Below, in pieces: positions 18,329 to 26,611 of a DNA stretch of 64,000 nucleotides (the stretch's first letter is position 1; each line of letters starts with the position of its first letter). This DNA is from Microbacterium sp. zg-B96 (GTDB lineage: Bacteria > Actinomycetota > Actinomycetes > Actinomycetales > Microbacteriaceae). The notes beneath the pieces were generated by a model. It did no database searches and was not told the DNA's origin. It saw nothing but the letters and a program-made list of their open reading frames with translations. The stretch spans positions 372,001 through 436,000 of the forward strand of contig NZ_CP126738.1 of NCBI RefSeq assembly GCF_030246865.1, given 5' to 3'. The position numbers and the translations under genes are program-made.

Positions 18329-19706
18329 GGACGCTCCGCAGGATCTGCTCGATCTCGTCGAACTGCTCCGGGCCCGTCGTCAGCGGCGGCGCCAGCTGCA
18401 CGACCGGGTCGCCCCGGTCGTCGGCGCGGCAGTAGAGCCCGGCGTCGAAGAGTGCGGTGGAGAGGAACCCGCGCAGCAGTCGCTCTGATTCGTCGGCGTC
18501 GAACGTCTCCCGGGTGGCTTTGTCCTTGACCAGCTCGATGCCGAAGAAGTAGCCGTCTCCCCGCACGTCACCGACGATCGGCAGGTCGAGGAGTTTGCTC
18601 AGGGTGGCGCGGAAGGCGGGGGAGTTCTCGCGGACGCGTTCGTTCAGACGCTCCTCCTCGAAGATGTCCAGGTTCTCCAGGGCGACCGCCGCTGCCACCG
18701 GGTGTCCAGCGAAGGTGTAGCCGTGCGGGAACGACACGTCGCCGTGGGCGAACGGCTCGTGGATGCGGTCGCTGACGATCGTGCCGCCCAGCGGCGCGTA
18801 ACCGCTCGTGGCGGCCTTGGCGAACGTGATCATGTCGGGCTGGTAACCGTAGGCGTTGCAGGCGAACATCTCGCCGATGCGACCGAACGCGCAGATGACC
18901 TCGTCGCTGACCAGCAGAACGTCGTGACGGTCGCAGATCTCCCGCACCCGGGCGAAGTACCCCGGCGGCGGCGGGAAGCAGCCGCCGGAGTTCTGCACCG
19001 GCTCGAGGAAGACCGCCGCGACCGTGTCGGCGCCTTCGAACAGGATCATCTCCTCGATGCGGTCGGCCGCCCACACCCCGAACTCCTCAGGGGTGGCGCC
19101 GGTGAACCCCGACTCGGCGGAGCGGTAGTAGTTGGTGTTGGGCACGCGGAACCCGCCGGGGGTGAGCGGCTCGAACATCTGCTTCATTCCGGGCAGCCCG
19201 GTGATCGCCAGTGCGCCGTGCGGGGTGCCGTGGTAGGCGATCGCGCGGGAGATCACCTTGTGCTTGCCCGGCTTGCCGACGAGCTTGAAGTAGTGCTTGG
19301 CCAGCTTGAACGCGGTTTCGACCGCCTCACCGCCGCCGGTGGAGAAGAACACGTGGTTCAGGTCGCCGGGCGCGTAGGAGGCCAGGCGTGCGGCCAGCTC
19401 GATCGCCGCCGGGTGGGCGTACGACCAGATCGGGAAGAACGCCAGCTGCTCGGCCTGCCGCGCACCCGCCTCGGCGAGCCGGGTGCGCCCGTGGCCGGCG
19501 TTGACGACGAACAGTCCCGACAGGCCGTCGAGGTAGCGCTTGCCCTGGGCATCCCAGAGGTGGTGCCCGTCGCCTCGGACGATGATGGGGACGCCCGGAC
19601 CTTCGGTCATGACCGACTGCCGGGCGAAGTGCAGCCACAGGTGGTCCTTGGCCAGCTGCTGCAGCTCGGCCTCGGTGCGGGCGCTGTGGTTGAGCGTGGA
19701 CGACAT
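18303..19706 (-). CDS. Class III PLP-dependent aminotransferase
   Basis: The 467-residue fold-type I enzyme transfers an amino group from an omega-amino acid or polyamine to pyruvate or a 2-oxo acid. Diagnostic parts are SDEVICAFGRIG and the PLP-binding Lys297 in TFAKAATSGYAPLGG. The start follows GAGGGAG at good spacing. The closest broad relatives are putrescine/beta-alanine:pyruvate aminotransferases, but the substrate cannot be fixed from sequence. It has no evident operon partner. A second, clearly different class III aminotransferase occurs at 62547-63851. Confidence 0.88.
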   Translation of the reverse strand: MSSTLNHSARTEAELQQLAKDHLWLHFARQSVMTEGPGVPIIVRGDGHHLWDAQGKRYLDGLSGLFVVNAGHGRTRLAEAGARQAEQLAFFPIWSYAHPAAIELAARLASYAPGDLNHVFFSTGGGEAVETAFKLAKHYFKLVGKPGKHKVISRAIAYHGTPHGALAITGLPGMKQMFEPLTPGGFRVPNTNYYRSAESGFTGATPEEFGVWAADRIEEMILFEGADTVAAVFLEPVQNSGGCFPPPPGYFARVREICDRHDVLLVSDEVICAFGRIGEMFACNAYGYQPDMITFAKAATSGYAPLGGTIVSDRIHEPFAHGDVSFPHGYTFAGHPVAAAVALENLDIFEEERLNERVRENSPAFRATLSKLLDLPIVGDVRGDGYFFGIELVKDKATRETFDADESERLLRGFLSTALFDAGLYCRADDRGDPVVQLAPPLTTGPEQFDEIEQILRSVLTEAWSQL

Positions 19707-19737
19707 GACGACTCCCTCGTCGGTGATGGGGCCGACC

Positions 19738-20916
19738 CTACTCCGCGGGAACCGCGGTCAGCACCGGGTCCCGCAGCAGCGCTTCGAAGGCGGCTTCCGC
19801 CGCGCCGACCAGCAGCCGGTCCTCCGCCAGGAGCGCGGGGCGGATCTCGACGTCCTCAGCGCACGCCGGCATCGCCTGTGCCCGCACGAGCTGAAGCAGC
19901 TCGGCGATGTCGTGCCCTGCCAGCGTCGCGAGGAACCCGCCGAGGACGACCACCGACGGGTTGAGGACGTTGACGGCGTTCGCGAGCGCGGTCGACAGGA
20001 TGCGGCGCTGCCGCGCGACCTCTTCCGTCACTGAGGGTGCCGTGCTCGCCCGCAGCACGGCCGCGAGGGTCGGCTCATCGGCCGAGGCGAGACCGGCGAC
20101 CGAGAGCAGGCGGGCGCGGCTGACCTCGTCCTCGAGCACCCCATCGCCGGCACGGCGGTCGGTGACCGTCGTGCCCGGCCGGTTCTGCCCGAACTCGCCG
20201 GCGTAGCCGCCCGCGCCGCCGACGGGCACGCCGTGCACGATGAGCCCACCGCCGATGCCGCTCGCGCCGCCGTTGAGGTAGATGACGTCGTCGATGCCCC
20301 GGGCGGCGCCGAACAGGTGCTCGGCGATCGCGCCGAGCGACGCATCGTTGCCGACGGTGGTCGCAAGACCCGTGGCCCGGGCCACCAGATCACGCACCGG
20401 CACATCGGTCCACTTCAGGTGCGGGGCGGTGCGGACGAGCCCGTCGGAGGCGCGCACCAGGCCGGGTACCGCCAGGCCCACCGCGACGATCTGCGCGGAC
20501 GCCAGGACGCCGGTGCGCCACAGATCGATCTGCTCGGCGATCAGCTGCGCGATCTCCTGCGGCGTGGCGAGGTGGTCAAGTTCCCTGCGCTCCCGCACGC
20601 GCACGCTGCCGTCCAGGCCGATGGCGGCGATCTCGAGCGCATCGACCTCGGGGTTGGCGGCGATGGCCACGACGCCGGCGGATGCCGCGACGACCGGCGA
20701 CGGCCGGCCCACCCGGCCGTCGGCGGCCGGGGCCTGTTCGACCACGAGTTCCAGGCGCGCCAGTTCCGCGACGAGGTCGGCGATGGTGGACCTGTTGAGC
20801 CCGGTCGCTTCGGTCAGCGAGGCGCGCGAAAGCGGCCCCTCGCGATGTACGAGTCGCAGAAGGCGGGACAGGTTGCGCTGGCGCACCCCGTCGCCCGGAG
20901 CGTGGGTGTCGGTCAC
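19738..20916 (-). CDS. ROK-family transcriptional regulator (XylR-like)
   Basis: The 392-residue protein joins an N-terminal winged helix (residues about 12-70, LSRASLTEATGLNRSTIADL) to a ROK sugar-kinase-like domain (GNDASLGAIAEHLFGAARG, GGASGIGGGLI). ROK repressors sense sugars such as xylose. It is divergent from the sugar ABC importer, and xylA/xylB lie 11 kb on, so xylose or xylo-oligosaccharide control is likely. The GTG start is 6 nt from a TACAGT -10 box, which suggests a leaderless mRNA. The DNA site is discussed under the motif at 20953. Confidence 0.9.
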   Translation of the reverse strand: MTDTHAPGDGVRQRNLSRLLRLVHREGPLSRASLTEATGLNRSTIADLVAELARLELVVEQAPAADGRVGRPSPVVAASAGVVAIAANPEVDALEIAAIGLDGSVRVRERRELDHLATPQEIAQLIAEQIDLWRTGVLASAQIVAVGLAVPGLVRASDGLVRTAPHLKWTDVPVRDLVARATGLATTVGNDASLGAIAEHLFGAARGIDDVIYLNGGASGIGGGLIVHGVPVGGAGGYAGEFGQNRPGTTVTDRRAGDGVLEDEVSRARLLSVAGLASADEPTLAAVLRASTAPSVTEEVARQRRILSTALANAVNVLNPSVVVLGGFLATLAGHDIAELLQLVRAQAMPACAEDVEIRPALLAEDRLLVGAAEAAFEALLRDPVLTAVPAE

Positions 20917-20952
20917 CGCACCACTGTAAGTGACACCGGCCGTGGCATCCGG

Positions 20953-20962
20953 AATTTGTTGC
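20953..20962 (+). promoter_or_regulatory. AATTTGTTGC motif shared with the xylA promoter
   Basis: AATTTGTTGC lies just upstream of the -35 box of the importer operon. A near copy, AAATTGTTGC, occurs on the minus strand ahead of xylA (within 32084-32094). One half-site in each of two co-functional promoters fits a shared operator, perhaps for the ROK protein encoded next door. Only two copies are seen, so this is tentative. Confidence 0.3.
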
Positions 20963-20964
20963 CC

Positions 20965-20993
20965 TTGACCTCAAATGGGAGCGGTCCTATTGT
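20965..20993 (+). promoter_or_regulatory. Sigma-70-type promoter of the sugar importer operon
   Basis: TTGACC (20965-20970) and TATTGT (20988-20993) are separated by exactly 17 nt. This is the best canonical -35/-10 pair in the window and lies about 55 nt upstream of the binding-protein gene. The start of transcription would fall near 21000, just before the inverted repeat at 21011. Confidence 0.65.
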
Positions 20994-21010
20994 GAGCGTA
21001 TCCAGATCAT

Positions 21011-21041
21011 TTTCGACAACTAGGTCGAAACTTTCGAGAGG
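21011..21041 (+). promoter_or_regulatory. Inverted-repeat operator downstream of the importer promoter
   Basis: TTTCGAC (21011-21017) and GTCGAAA (21024-21030) are perfect inverted arms around a 6-nt spacer, followed at once by CTTTCGAGAGG (21031-21041). The site lies between the predicted transcription start and the ribosome site, so a bound repressor would block elongation. The TTTCGA core recurs upstream of the xylanase and lacI genes, which makes the LacI protein at 30930-31937 a plausible binder. Confidence 0.55.
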
Positions 21042-21048
21042 TTCAAGG

Positions 21049-22341
21049 ATGAACACACGCAGCAGGACGCGCATTGCCGCGTCGATCGCCGCGGCGGGGC
21101 TTGCCGTCGGCGCGCTGGCCGGTTGTACCGGAGGAGGCAACGCCGAGGAATCCGGCGACGGCGTCACACTCACCTGGTGGCACAACGCCACCAACGGCCC
21201 GCTCCCCGACGTCTGGGAAGAGGTTGCCACCGAGTTCGAAGAGGCCAACCCCGGAGTCACGGTCGAGCAGACCGGCTACCAGAACGAGGAGCTGCAGCGC
21301 ACGCTCATCCCCAACGCGCTGGCCGCCGGCGACCCGCCGGACCTGTTCCAGGTGTGGCCGGGTGGTGAGCTGAGCGACCAGGTCTCCAACGACTACCTGA
21401 TGCCGCTGGACGATCTCATTCCCGAGACCATCGAGAGCGTGGGGACCACCGTCAAGGCGTGGCAGGTGGACGGTGCCACCTACGGCATCCCGTTCTCCTT
21501 CGGCGTCGAAGGCTTCTGGTACAACGCCGACCAGTTCGAAGAGGCCGGCGTAGAGGTCCCCGAGACCTTCGACGAGCTCGTCACCGCGGTGGGAACGCTC
21601 CGCGACGCCGGGTTCACGCCGATCGCGGTGGGCGCGGGTGCCGGGTGGCCGGCTGCGCACTGGTGGTACCAGTTCGCCCTGCGGTCCTGCTCGCCGGAGA
21701 CGCTCGATGCGGCCGCGGCCGAGTACGACTTCAGTGACCCGTGCTGGGTGGAAGCCGGCGACCAGCTGGCGGAGTTCATCGGCATCGAGCCGTTCCAGGA
21801 CGGGTTCCTCGGCACCGTTCCGCAGGAAGGCGCCGGCAGCTCCGCCGGCATGATCGCCAACGGGCAGGCGGCCATGGAGCTCATGGGCCACTGGAACGTC
21901 GGCACGATCGGCGGACTGGCTCCCAACGAGGAGGTCCCCGAGTTCCTCGGCTGGTTCCCGTTCCCCACCATCGAGGGCTCGGCAGGCGACCCCTCGGCCA
22001 CGCTGGGTGGCGGCGACGGCTTCGGCTGCTCGGCGACCGCTCCGCCGGAGTGCGCCGATCTGCTGGCCTACGTCATGAGCGAGGACGTGCAGGCGCGCTT
22101 CGCCGAGAGCGGCTCGGGCATCCCGACCGTCGCCGCAGCGGCGTCGTCCGTCGACGACCCGAACCTCGCCCTCGTCGCTGAGGAGCTGGCGGGATCCTCG
22201 TTCGTGCAGATCTGGTTCGACACGGCGTTCGGCACCACCGTGGGCAACGCGATGAACGAGGGGATCGTCAACCTGTTCGCAGGCAACGGCACCCCCGAGG
22301 ACATCGTCACCCGTATGCAGGACGCGGCGGCAACCCTGTAA
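21049..22341 (+). CDS. Sugar ABC importer, extracellular solute-binding lipoprotein
   Basis: This 430-residue family 1 binding protein captures the sugar outside the membrane. A basic N-terminus, hydrophobic stretch and lipobox LAGC (lipidated Cys26) give a lipoprotein signal, followed by TLTWWHNATNGPL and the usual two-lobe pattern. ATG 21049 is chosen because GAGAGG lies upstream at workable spacing; the long open frame before it crosses the promoter. It overlaps the first permease by 1 nt (TAATG). The xylan locus context suggests xylo-oligosaccharides as the substrate (inference). No ATPase gene is in the operon, so a shared MsiK-type ATPase would be needed. Confidence 0.93.
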   Translation: MNTRSRTRIAASIAAAGLAVGALAGCTGGGNAEESGDGVTLTWWHNATNGPLPDVWEEVATEFEEANPGVTVEQTGYQNEELQRTLIPNALAAGDPPDLFQVWPGGELSDQVSNDYLMPLDDLIPETIESVGTTVKAWQVDGATYGIPFSFGVEGFWYNADQFEEAGVEVPETFDELVTAVGTLRDAGFTPIAVGAGAGWPAAHWWYQFALRSCSPETLDAAAAEYDFSDPCWVEAGDQLAEFIGIEPFQDGFLGTVPQEGAGSSAGMIANGQAAMELMGHWNVGTIGGLAPNEEVPEFLGWFPFPTIEGSAGDPSATLGGGDGFGCSATAPPECADLLAYVMSEDVQARFAESGSGIPTVAAAASSVDDPNLALVAEELAGSSFVQIWFDTAFGTTVGNAMNEGIVNLFAGNGTPEDIVTRMQDAAATL

Positions 22342-23333
22342 TGACCGCCGTCACCACGCCCGGGCCCGCGGTCTCCGCGGGCCCGGGCGCCACGCCGCAC
22401 AAGCGGACGCGCTCGGGGCAGGGGCCCAAACGGCTCGAGATCGTGCTGTTCGTCACTCCGGCGCTCGTGCTGTTCGTCGGGTTCGTGATCCTGCCCGTCG
22501 TGCTCGCCGCGGTGTACAGCTTCTACAACCTCCCCCCGGCGTTCCGGTGGGAGCACCTGGCGGATCCTGCGCGGTTCATCGGCTTCGACAACTACATCCG
22601 CGCGCTGACGACGCCCGAGTTCCAGCGCTCCATCGGCAACACCTTCTTCATCTTGGCGATGTCGCTGCTGGTGCAGGGGCCGCTTGCCATCGCGATCGCC
22701 CTCATGCTGAACCGCAAGATGAAGGGCCGGGGCATCTTCCGGCTGCTCATCTTCGTGCCCTACGTGCTGGCCGAAGTCATCGCCGGCCTCGCCTGGAAGC
22801 TGCTGCTGCAGCCTGGAGGCGGCGTCAACGCCCTGCTCGAGGGCCTCGGGCTGGGATTCCTGCGGCAGAACTGGCTCGCCGACCCCGACATCGCCCTGTG
22901 GACGATCTTCTTCATCCTCACCTGGAAGTACATCGGCTTCGCCATCCTGCTCATGCTCGCCGGCCTCCAGGGCGTGCCGGAGGAGCTCGCCGAGGCCGCA
23001 CAGATCGACGGCGCCTCCTGGTGGCAGACCCAGCAGTACATCACACTGCCGCTGCTGGCGCCCACCATCCGCATCTGGGCGTTCCTGTCGATCATCGGGT
23101 CGCTGCAGGTGTTCGACATGATCTGGGTGACCGTCGCGCCGGCGGTACGCCGCATCGCCACCGAGAGCATGGCGACCTACATGGTGCAGCAGGGCCAGTT
23201 CGCCGGTCAGCCCGGCTACGGCAGCGCCATCGCCGTCATCCTCTTCATCATTTCGCTCGTCGTCGCGCTGGTATACCAGCGCGTCGCGCTGCGCCGCGAC
23301 CTTGCCGGCGCCATCACCCGAGGGGTGCAGTAG
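22341..23333 (+). CDS. Sugar ABC importer permease (MalF-type)
   Basis: The 330-residue inner-membrane subunit has six predicted helices and the permease EAA loop, here EELAEAAQIDGASWWQTQQY IT-like in the C-terminal half, which docks with the ATPase. The first 35 residues form a hydrophilic tail. It starts in a 1-nt overlap with the binding-protein stop and ends directly against the next permease. It is typical of the carbohydrate uptake transporter-1 family. Confidence 0.93.
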   Translation: MTAVTTPGPAVSAGPGATPHKRTRSGQGPKRLEIVLFVTPALVLFVGFVILPVVLAAVYSFYNLPPAFRWEHLADPARFIGFDNYIRALTTPEFQRSIGNTFFILAMSLLVQGPLAIAIALMLNRKMKGRGIFRLLIFVPYVLAEVIAGLAWKLLLQPGGGVNALLEGLGLGFLRQNWLADPDIALWTIFFILTWKYIGFAILLMLAGLQGVPEELAEAAQIDGASWWQTQQYITLPLLAPTIRIWAFLSIIGSLQVFDMIWVTVAPAVRRIATESMATYMVQQGQFAGQPGYGSAIAVILFIISLVVALVYQRVALRRDLAGAITRGVQ

Positions 23334-24236
23334 ATGTCGACCACCGCCACCGCCACCATCGTGGACGAGCGTCCCCCGGAGCCCGCCCCGCCGCGGCAGG
23401 CCCGCGTTTTCGACTGGGGTCAGCCCTTCGTCTATCTCGTCGCGCTCGTCGTCGCCGCGGTGGCCGTCGGGCCTGTCGTCTACGTCTTCCTCGGCGGCTT
23501 CCGCAGCACCGTCGACCTCAACGCCAATCCGGCGGGACTGCCTGATCCGTGGGTGTTCGACAACTGGGCGGCCGTGCTCACCGCCCCGCGGTTCTGGGGC
23601 AACGTCGCAGCCAGCCTCATCCTCGCCACCGCCACCACCGTCGGTGTCGTCGTGGCAGGTCTCATGGCTGCCTTCGTCATCGCCCGCTACAACTTCCGCG
23701 GCCGGCAGGCGCTGTACACGCTGTTCACCGCGGGCCTCATGTTCCCGCTGACGGTCGCGGCGCTCCCGCTCACGCTGCTGCTGCGCACCCTGGGGCTGCA
23801 CGGGACGTATCTCGGAGTGATCATCCCCGGCATCGCGTTCGCGCTGCCGACGACGATCATCATCCTGGTGCCGTTCCTGCGGGCGATCCCGGATGAGCTC
23901 GAAGAGGCGGCGCGCATCGATGGCGCCACCCGCATCGGGTTCTTCTGGCGGATCCTGCTGCCCCTGTCCAAGCCGGGGCTCGTGACCGTCGGCATCCTCG
24001 CCTTCGTCGCCAGCTGGAACGGCTACCTGCTGCCGTTGCTGGTCATCAGCACCGGGTCCCTCCCGCAGGAGTGGTGGCCGCTGCCGCTGGGGGTTACCCA
24101 GTTCTCCTCTCAGTACTCACAGAACACCGGAGCCGTTTTGGCCTATACGTCCCTCGCGATGATCCCCGCGCTGGTCTTCTTCCTGCTCGCCGAGAAGCGC
24201 ATCGTCGGCGGCCTCACCGGGGCGGTGAAGGGATGA
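23334..24236 (+). CDS. Sugar ABC importer permease (MalG-type)
   Basis: The 300-residue second permease has about six helices and the EAA loop DELEEAARIDGATRIGFFWR near residue 190. It pairs with the product of the preceding gene to form the channel. The gene abuts the upstream permease with no spacer, and its stop overlaps the GH3 start (ATGA), so importer and glycosidase are co-expressed. Confidence 0.93.
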   Translation: MSTTATATIVDERPPEPAPPRQARVFDWGQPFVYLVALVVAAVAVGPVVYVFLGGFRSTVDLNANPAGLPDPWVFDNWAAVLTAPRFWGNVAASLILATATTVGVVVAGLMAAFVIARYNFRGRQALYTLFTAGLMFPLTVAALPLTLLLRTLGLHGTYLGVIIPGIAFALPTTIIILVPFLRAIPDELEEAARIDGATRIGFFWRILLPLSKPGLVTVGILAFVASWNGYLLPLLVISTGSLPQEWWPLPLGVTQFSSQYSQNTGAVLAYTSLAMIPALVFFLLAEKRIVGGLTGAVKG

Positions 24237-26551
24237 CCCGGATCGACCGGCTTGTGGCGGAAATGACCCTCGAGGAGAAGATCGCCCAGCTGTACGGCGT
24301 GTGGGTCGGCGCGTCCGACACCGGCGGCGACGTCGCGCCGCACCAGCACGACATGGAGGGCACCGTCGACCTCGACGAGCTGCTCCCGCACGGCCTCGGT
24401 CAGCTGACCCGGCCGTTCGGCACCCGGCCGGTCGACGCGGCGGTGGGCGCGGTCTCGCTCGCCCGCTCGCAGGAGCGCATCCGCGCTGCGTCCCGCTTCG
24501 GCATCCCCGCCGTCGCGCACGAGGAGTGCCTCGCCGGGTTCGCCGCGTGGGGCGCGACCGCCTACCCGGTGCCGCTGTCGTGGGGCGCGAGCTTCGACCC
24601 CGCACTGGTCGAGCAGATGGCCGCCCGCATCGGCGCTGACATGCGCTCGGTCGGCATCCACCAAGGGCTTGCCCCGGTGCTCGACGTCGTCCGCGACGCC
24701 CGCTGGGGCCGCGTGGAGGAGACCATCGGCGAGGACCCGCATCTGGTCGCCACCGTCGGCACCGCGTACGTGCGGGGCCTGGAGTCATCCGGCATCGTCG
24801 CGACGCTGAAGCACTTCGTGGGCTACTCCGCCTCGAAGGCCGGCCGCAACCTGGCGCCGGTGTCCGTGGGACCCCGGGAACTGGCCGACGTGCTGCTGCC
24901 GCCGTTCGAGATGGCGGTGCGGGAGGGTGGCGTGCGCAGCGTGATGAACTCCTACACCGACCTCGACGGGGTGCCGTCGGCGGCGGACCGGTCCTTGCTG
25001 ACCGGGCTGCTGCGCGAGGAGTGGGGATTCGAAGGCACCGTCGTGGCCGACTACTTCGCGGTGGCGTTCCTGAAGCTGCTGCACGGGGTGGCGGAGTCCT
25101 GGGCGGATGCCGCGGGGCAGGCGCTGTACGCCGGCATCGACGTGGAGCTTCCCACCGTGAAGACCTTCGGCGAGCCGCTGCGCCGCGCGGTCGAGTCCGG
25201 TGTCGTGGACGTCGCGCTCATCGACACGTCGCTGCGGCGGGTGCTGCGGCAGAAGGAGCAGCTGGGCCTGCTCGAGCCGGAGTGGTCCGCGGTGCCGACG
25301 GCGCTGGCCGGTGCCGACCTCGGCGACGCGGAGGCGCTGCGCGGCACGATCGACCTCGATCCGCCCGGCAACCGGGCCCTGGCCGCGCGCCTGGCCGAAG
25401 AGGCGATCGTGCTGGTGCGCAACGACGGCATGCTGCCGCTGGGCGCACCGGCATCCATCGCCGTGATCGGCCCGAACGCCGACGACCCCTACGCCATGCT
25501 CGGGTGCTATTCGTTCCCGACCCATGTCGTCTCGCAGCACCCCGGTGTCGCGCTGGGGATCCGCATCCCCACCCTCCTGGAGGCCCTGCGGGCCGAGTTC
25601 CCCGAGGCGCGCATCACGCACGAGCGGGGGACGAGCGTCGACGGCGGCGAGCGGGACGGCATCGCCGACGCGGTCGCGCTGGCCGCGGCATCCGACGTCG
25701 TCGTGGTCGCGCTCGGGGACCGAGCCGGACTGTTCGGCCGCGGCACGAGCGGCGAGGGCTGCGACGCGGAGTCGCTGGCGCTGCCCGGCGCCCAGCAGGA
25801 GCTCATCGACGCCGTACTCGACGCCGGTTCGCCGGTGGTCGCGGTGCTGCTGGCGGGGCGCCCGTATGCGCTCGGCCGCGCGGCGGCGGAGGCGGCGGGT
25901 GTGGTGCAGGCGTTCTTCACCGGTGAGGAAGGAGCCCCCGCGATCTCCGGGGTGCTGAGCGGTCGCGTCAACCCGAGTGGGCGCCTACCGGTCAGCATCC
26001 CGGCTGGGACCGGCACGCAGCCGGCAACCTACCTCGCCCCGCCGCTGGCGCGGCGCACCGGCGTGTCCAACATCGACCCGACGCCGGCGTTCGGCTTCGG
26101 GCACGGCCTGTCGTACACGTCGTTCGAGTGGTCGCCGCTGCAGGGCTCGACCGCCGAGATCGGCACCGACGGGGAGCTGGAGGTGACGCTGCGGGTGGTC
26201 AACACCGGCGGGCGCTCCGGCGCGGACGTGGTGCAGCTGTACCTGCACGACCCGGTCGGCCAGGTCGCCCGGCCCGTGCAGCGCCTGATCGGGTACGCCC
26301 GGGTGCAGCTGGAGCCGGGCGAGGAGGCGGAGGTGCGCTTCACGGTGCACACCGACCTCGCCTCCTACACCGGTCGCGACGGCCGGCGGATCGTCGACGC
26401 GGGGGAGCTCGTGCTCGGCGCGGGGCGGTCCTCGGCCGATCTCGCGTCGACGTGGCCGGTGCAGGTGACCGGCGCGAGCCGCGTGGTCGGGCAGGGTCGG
26501 CGCCTGGGCCCGGACGTGGCGGTGAGCGCGGCGGTTCCCGTTTCGGGCTGA
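24233..26551 (+). CDS. GH3 glycoside hydrolase, probable beta-xylosidase
   Basis: The 772-residue GH3 enzyme removes sugar units from the non-reducing end with retention. It has the N-terminal barrel with LAPVLDVVRDARWGRVEETI and KHF, the likely nucleophile Asp273 in GTVVADYF, the (alpha/beta) sandwich domain (VIGPNADDPYAMLGCYSFPT) and a C-terminal fibronectin III-like domain. No signal peptide is present, so it should act in the cytoplasm on imported oligomers. The ATG overlaps the permease stop. Beta-xylosidase rather than beta-glucosidase is inferred from the xylan locus; related enzymes include both. Confidence 0.88.
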   Translation: MTRIDRLVAEMTLEEKIAQLYGVWVGASDTGGDVAPHQHDMEGTVDLDELLPHGLGQLTRPFGTRPVDAAVGAVSLARSQERIRAASRFGIPAVAHEECLAGFAAWGATAYPVPLSWGASFDPALVEQMAARIGADMRSVGIHQGLAPVLDVVRDARWGRVEETIGEDPHLVATVGTAYVRGLESSGIVATLKHFVGYSASKAGRNLAPVSVGPRELADVLLPPFEMAVREGGVRSVMNSYTDLDGVPSAADRSLLTGLLREEWGFEGTVVADYFAVAFLKLLHGVAESWADAAGQALYAGIDVELPTVKTFGEPLRRAVESGVVDVALIDTSLRRVLRQKEQLGLLEPEWSAVPTALAGADLGDAEALRGTIDLDPPGNRALAARLAEEAIVLVRNDGMLPLGAPASIAVIGPNADDPYAMLGCYSFPTHVVSQHPGVALGIRIPTLLEALRAEFPEARITHERGTSVDGGERDGIADAVALAAASDVVVVALGDRAGLFGRGTSGEGCDAESLALPGAQQELIDAVLDAGSPVVAVLLAGRPYALGRAAAEAAGVVQAFFTGEEGAPAISGVLSGRVNPSGRLPVSIPAGTGTQPATYLAPPLARRTGVSNIDPTPAFGFGHGLSYTSFEWSPLQGSTAEIGTDGELEVTLRVVNTGGRSGADVVQLYLHDPVGQVARPVQRLIGYARVQLEPGEEAEVRFTVHTDLASYTGRDGRRIVDAGELVLGAGRSSADLASTWPVQVTGASRVVGQGRRLGPDVAVSAAVPVSG

Positions 26552-26564
26552 GGCCCGCGGGCAT

Positions 26565-26605
26565 GACGAAGGCCCCGAGGATGCCGCAGCCTCGGGGCCT
26601 TCGTC
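26565..26605. terminator. Strong bidirectional terminator between GH3 and xylanase genes
   Basis: A perfect 16-bp stem (26565-26580 with 26590-26605) encloses a 9-nt loop in the gap between two convergent genes. No long U-run follows, as is common in GC-rich actinobacteria. It should stop transcription from both sides. Confidence 0.85.
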
Positions 26606-26611
26606 GTTCGC

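Noticed and set aside
20233..21048. N-terminal extension of the binding-protein frame
   Set aside because: The extension runs through the ROK gene, promoter and operator; the lipoprotein signal starts at 21049.
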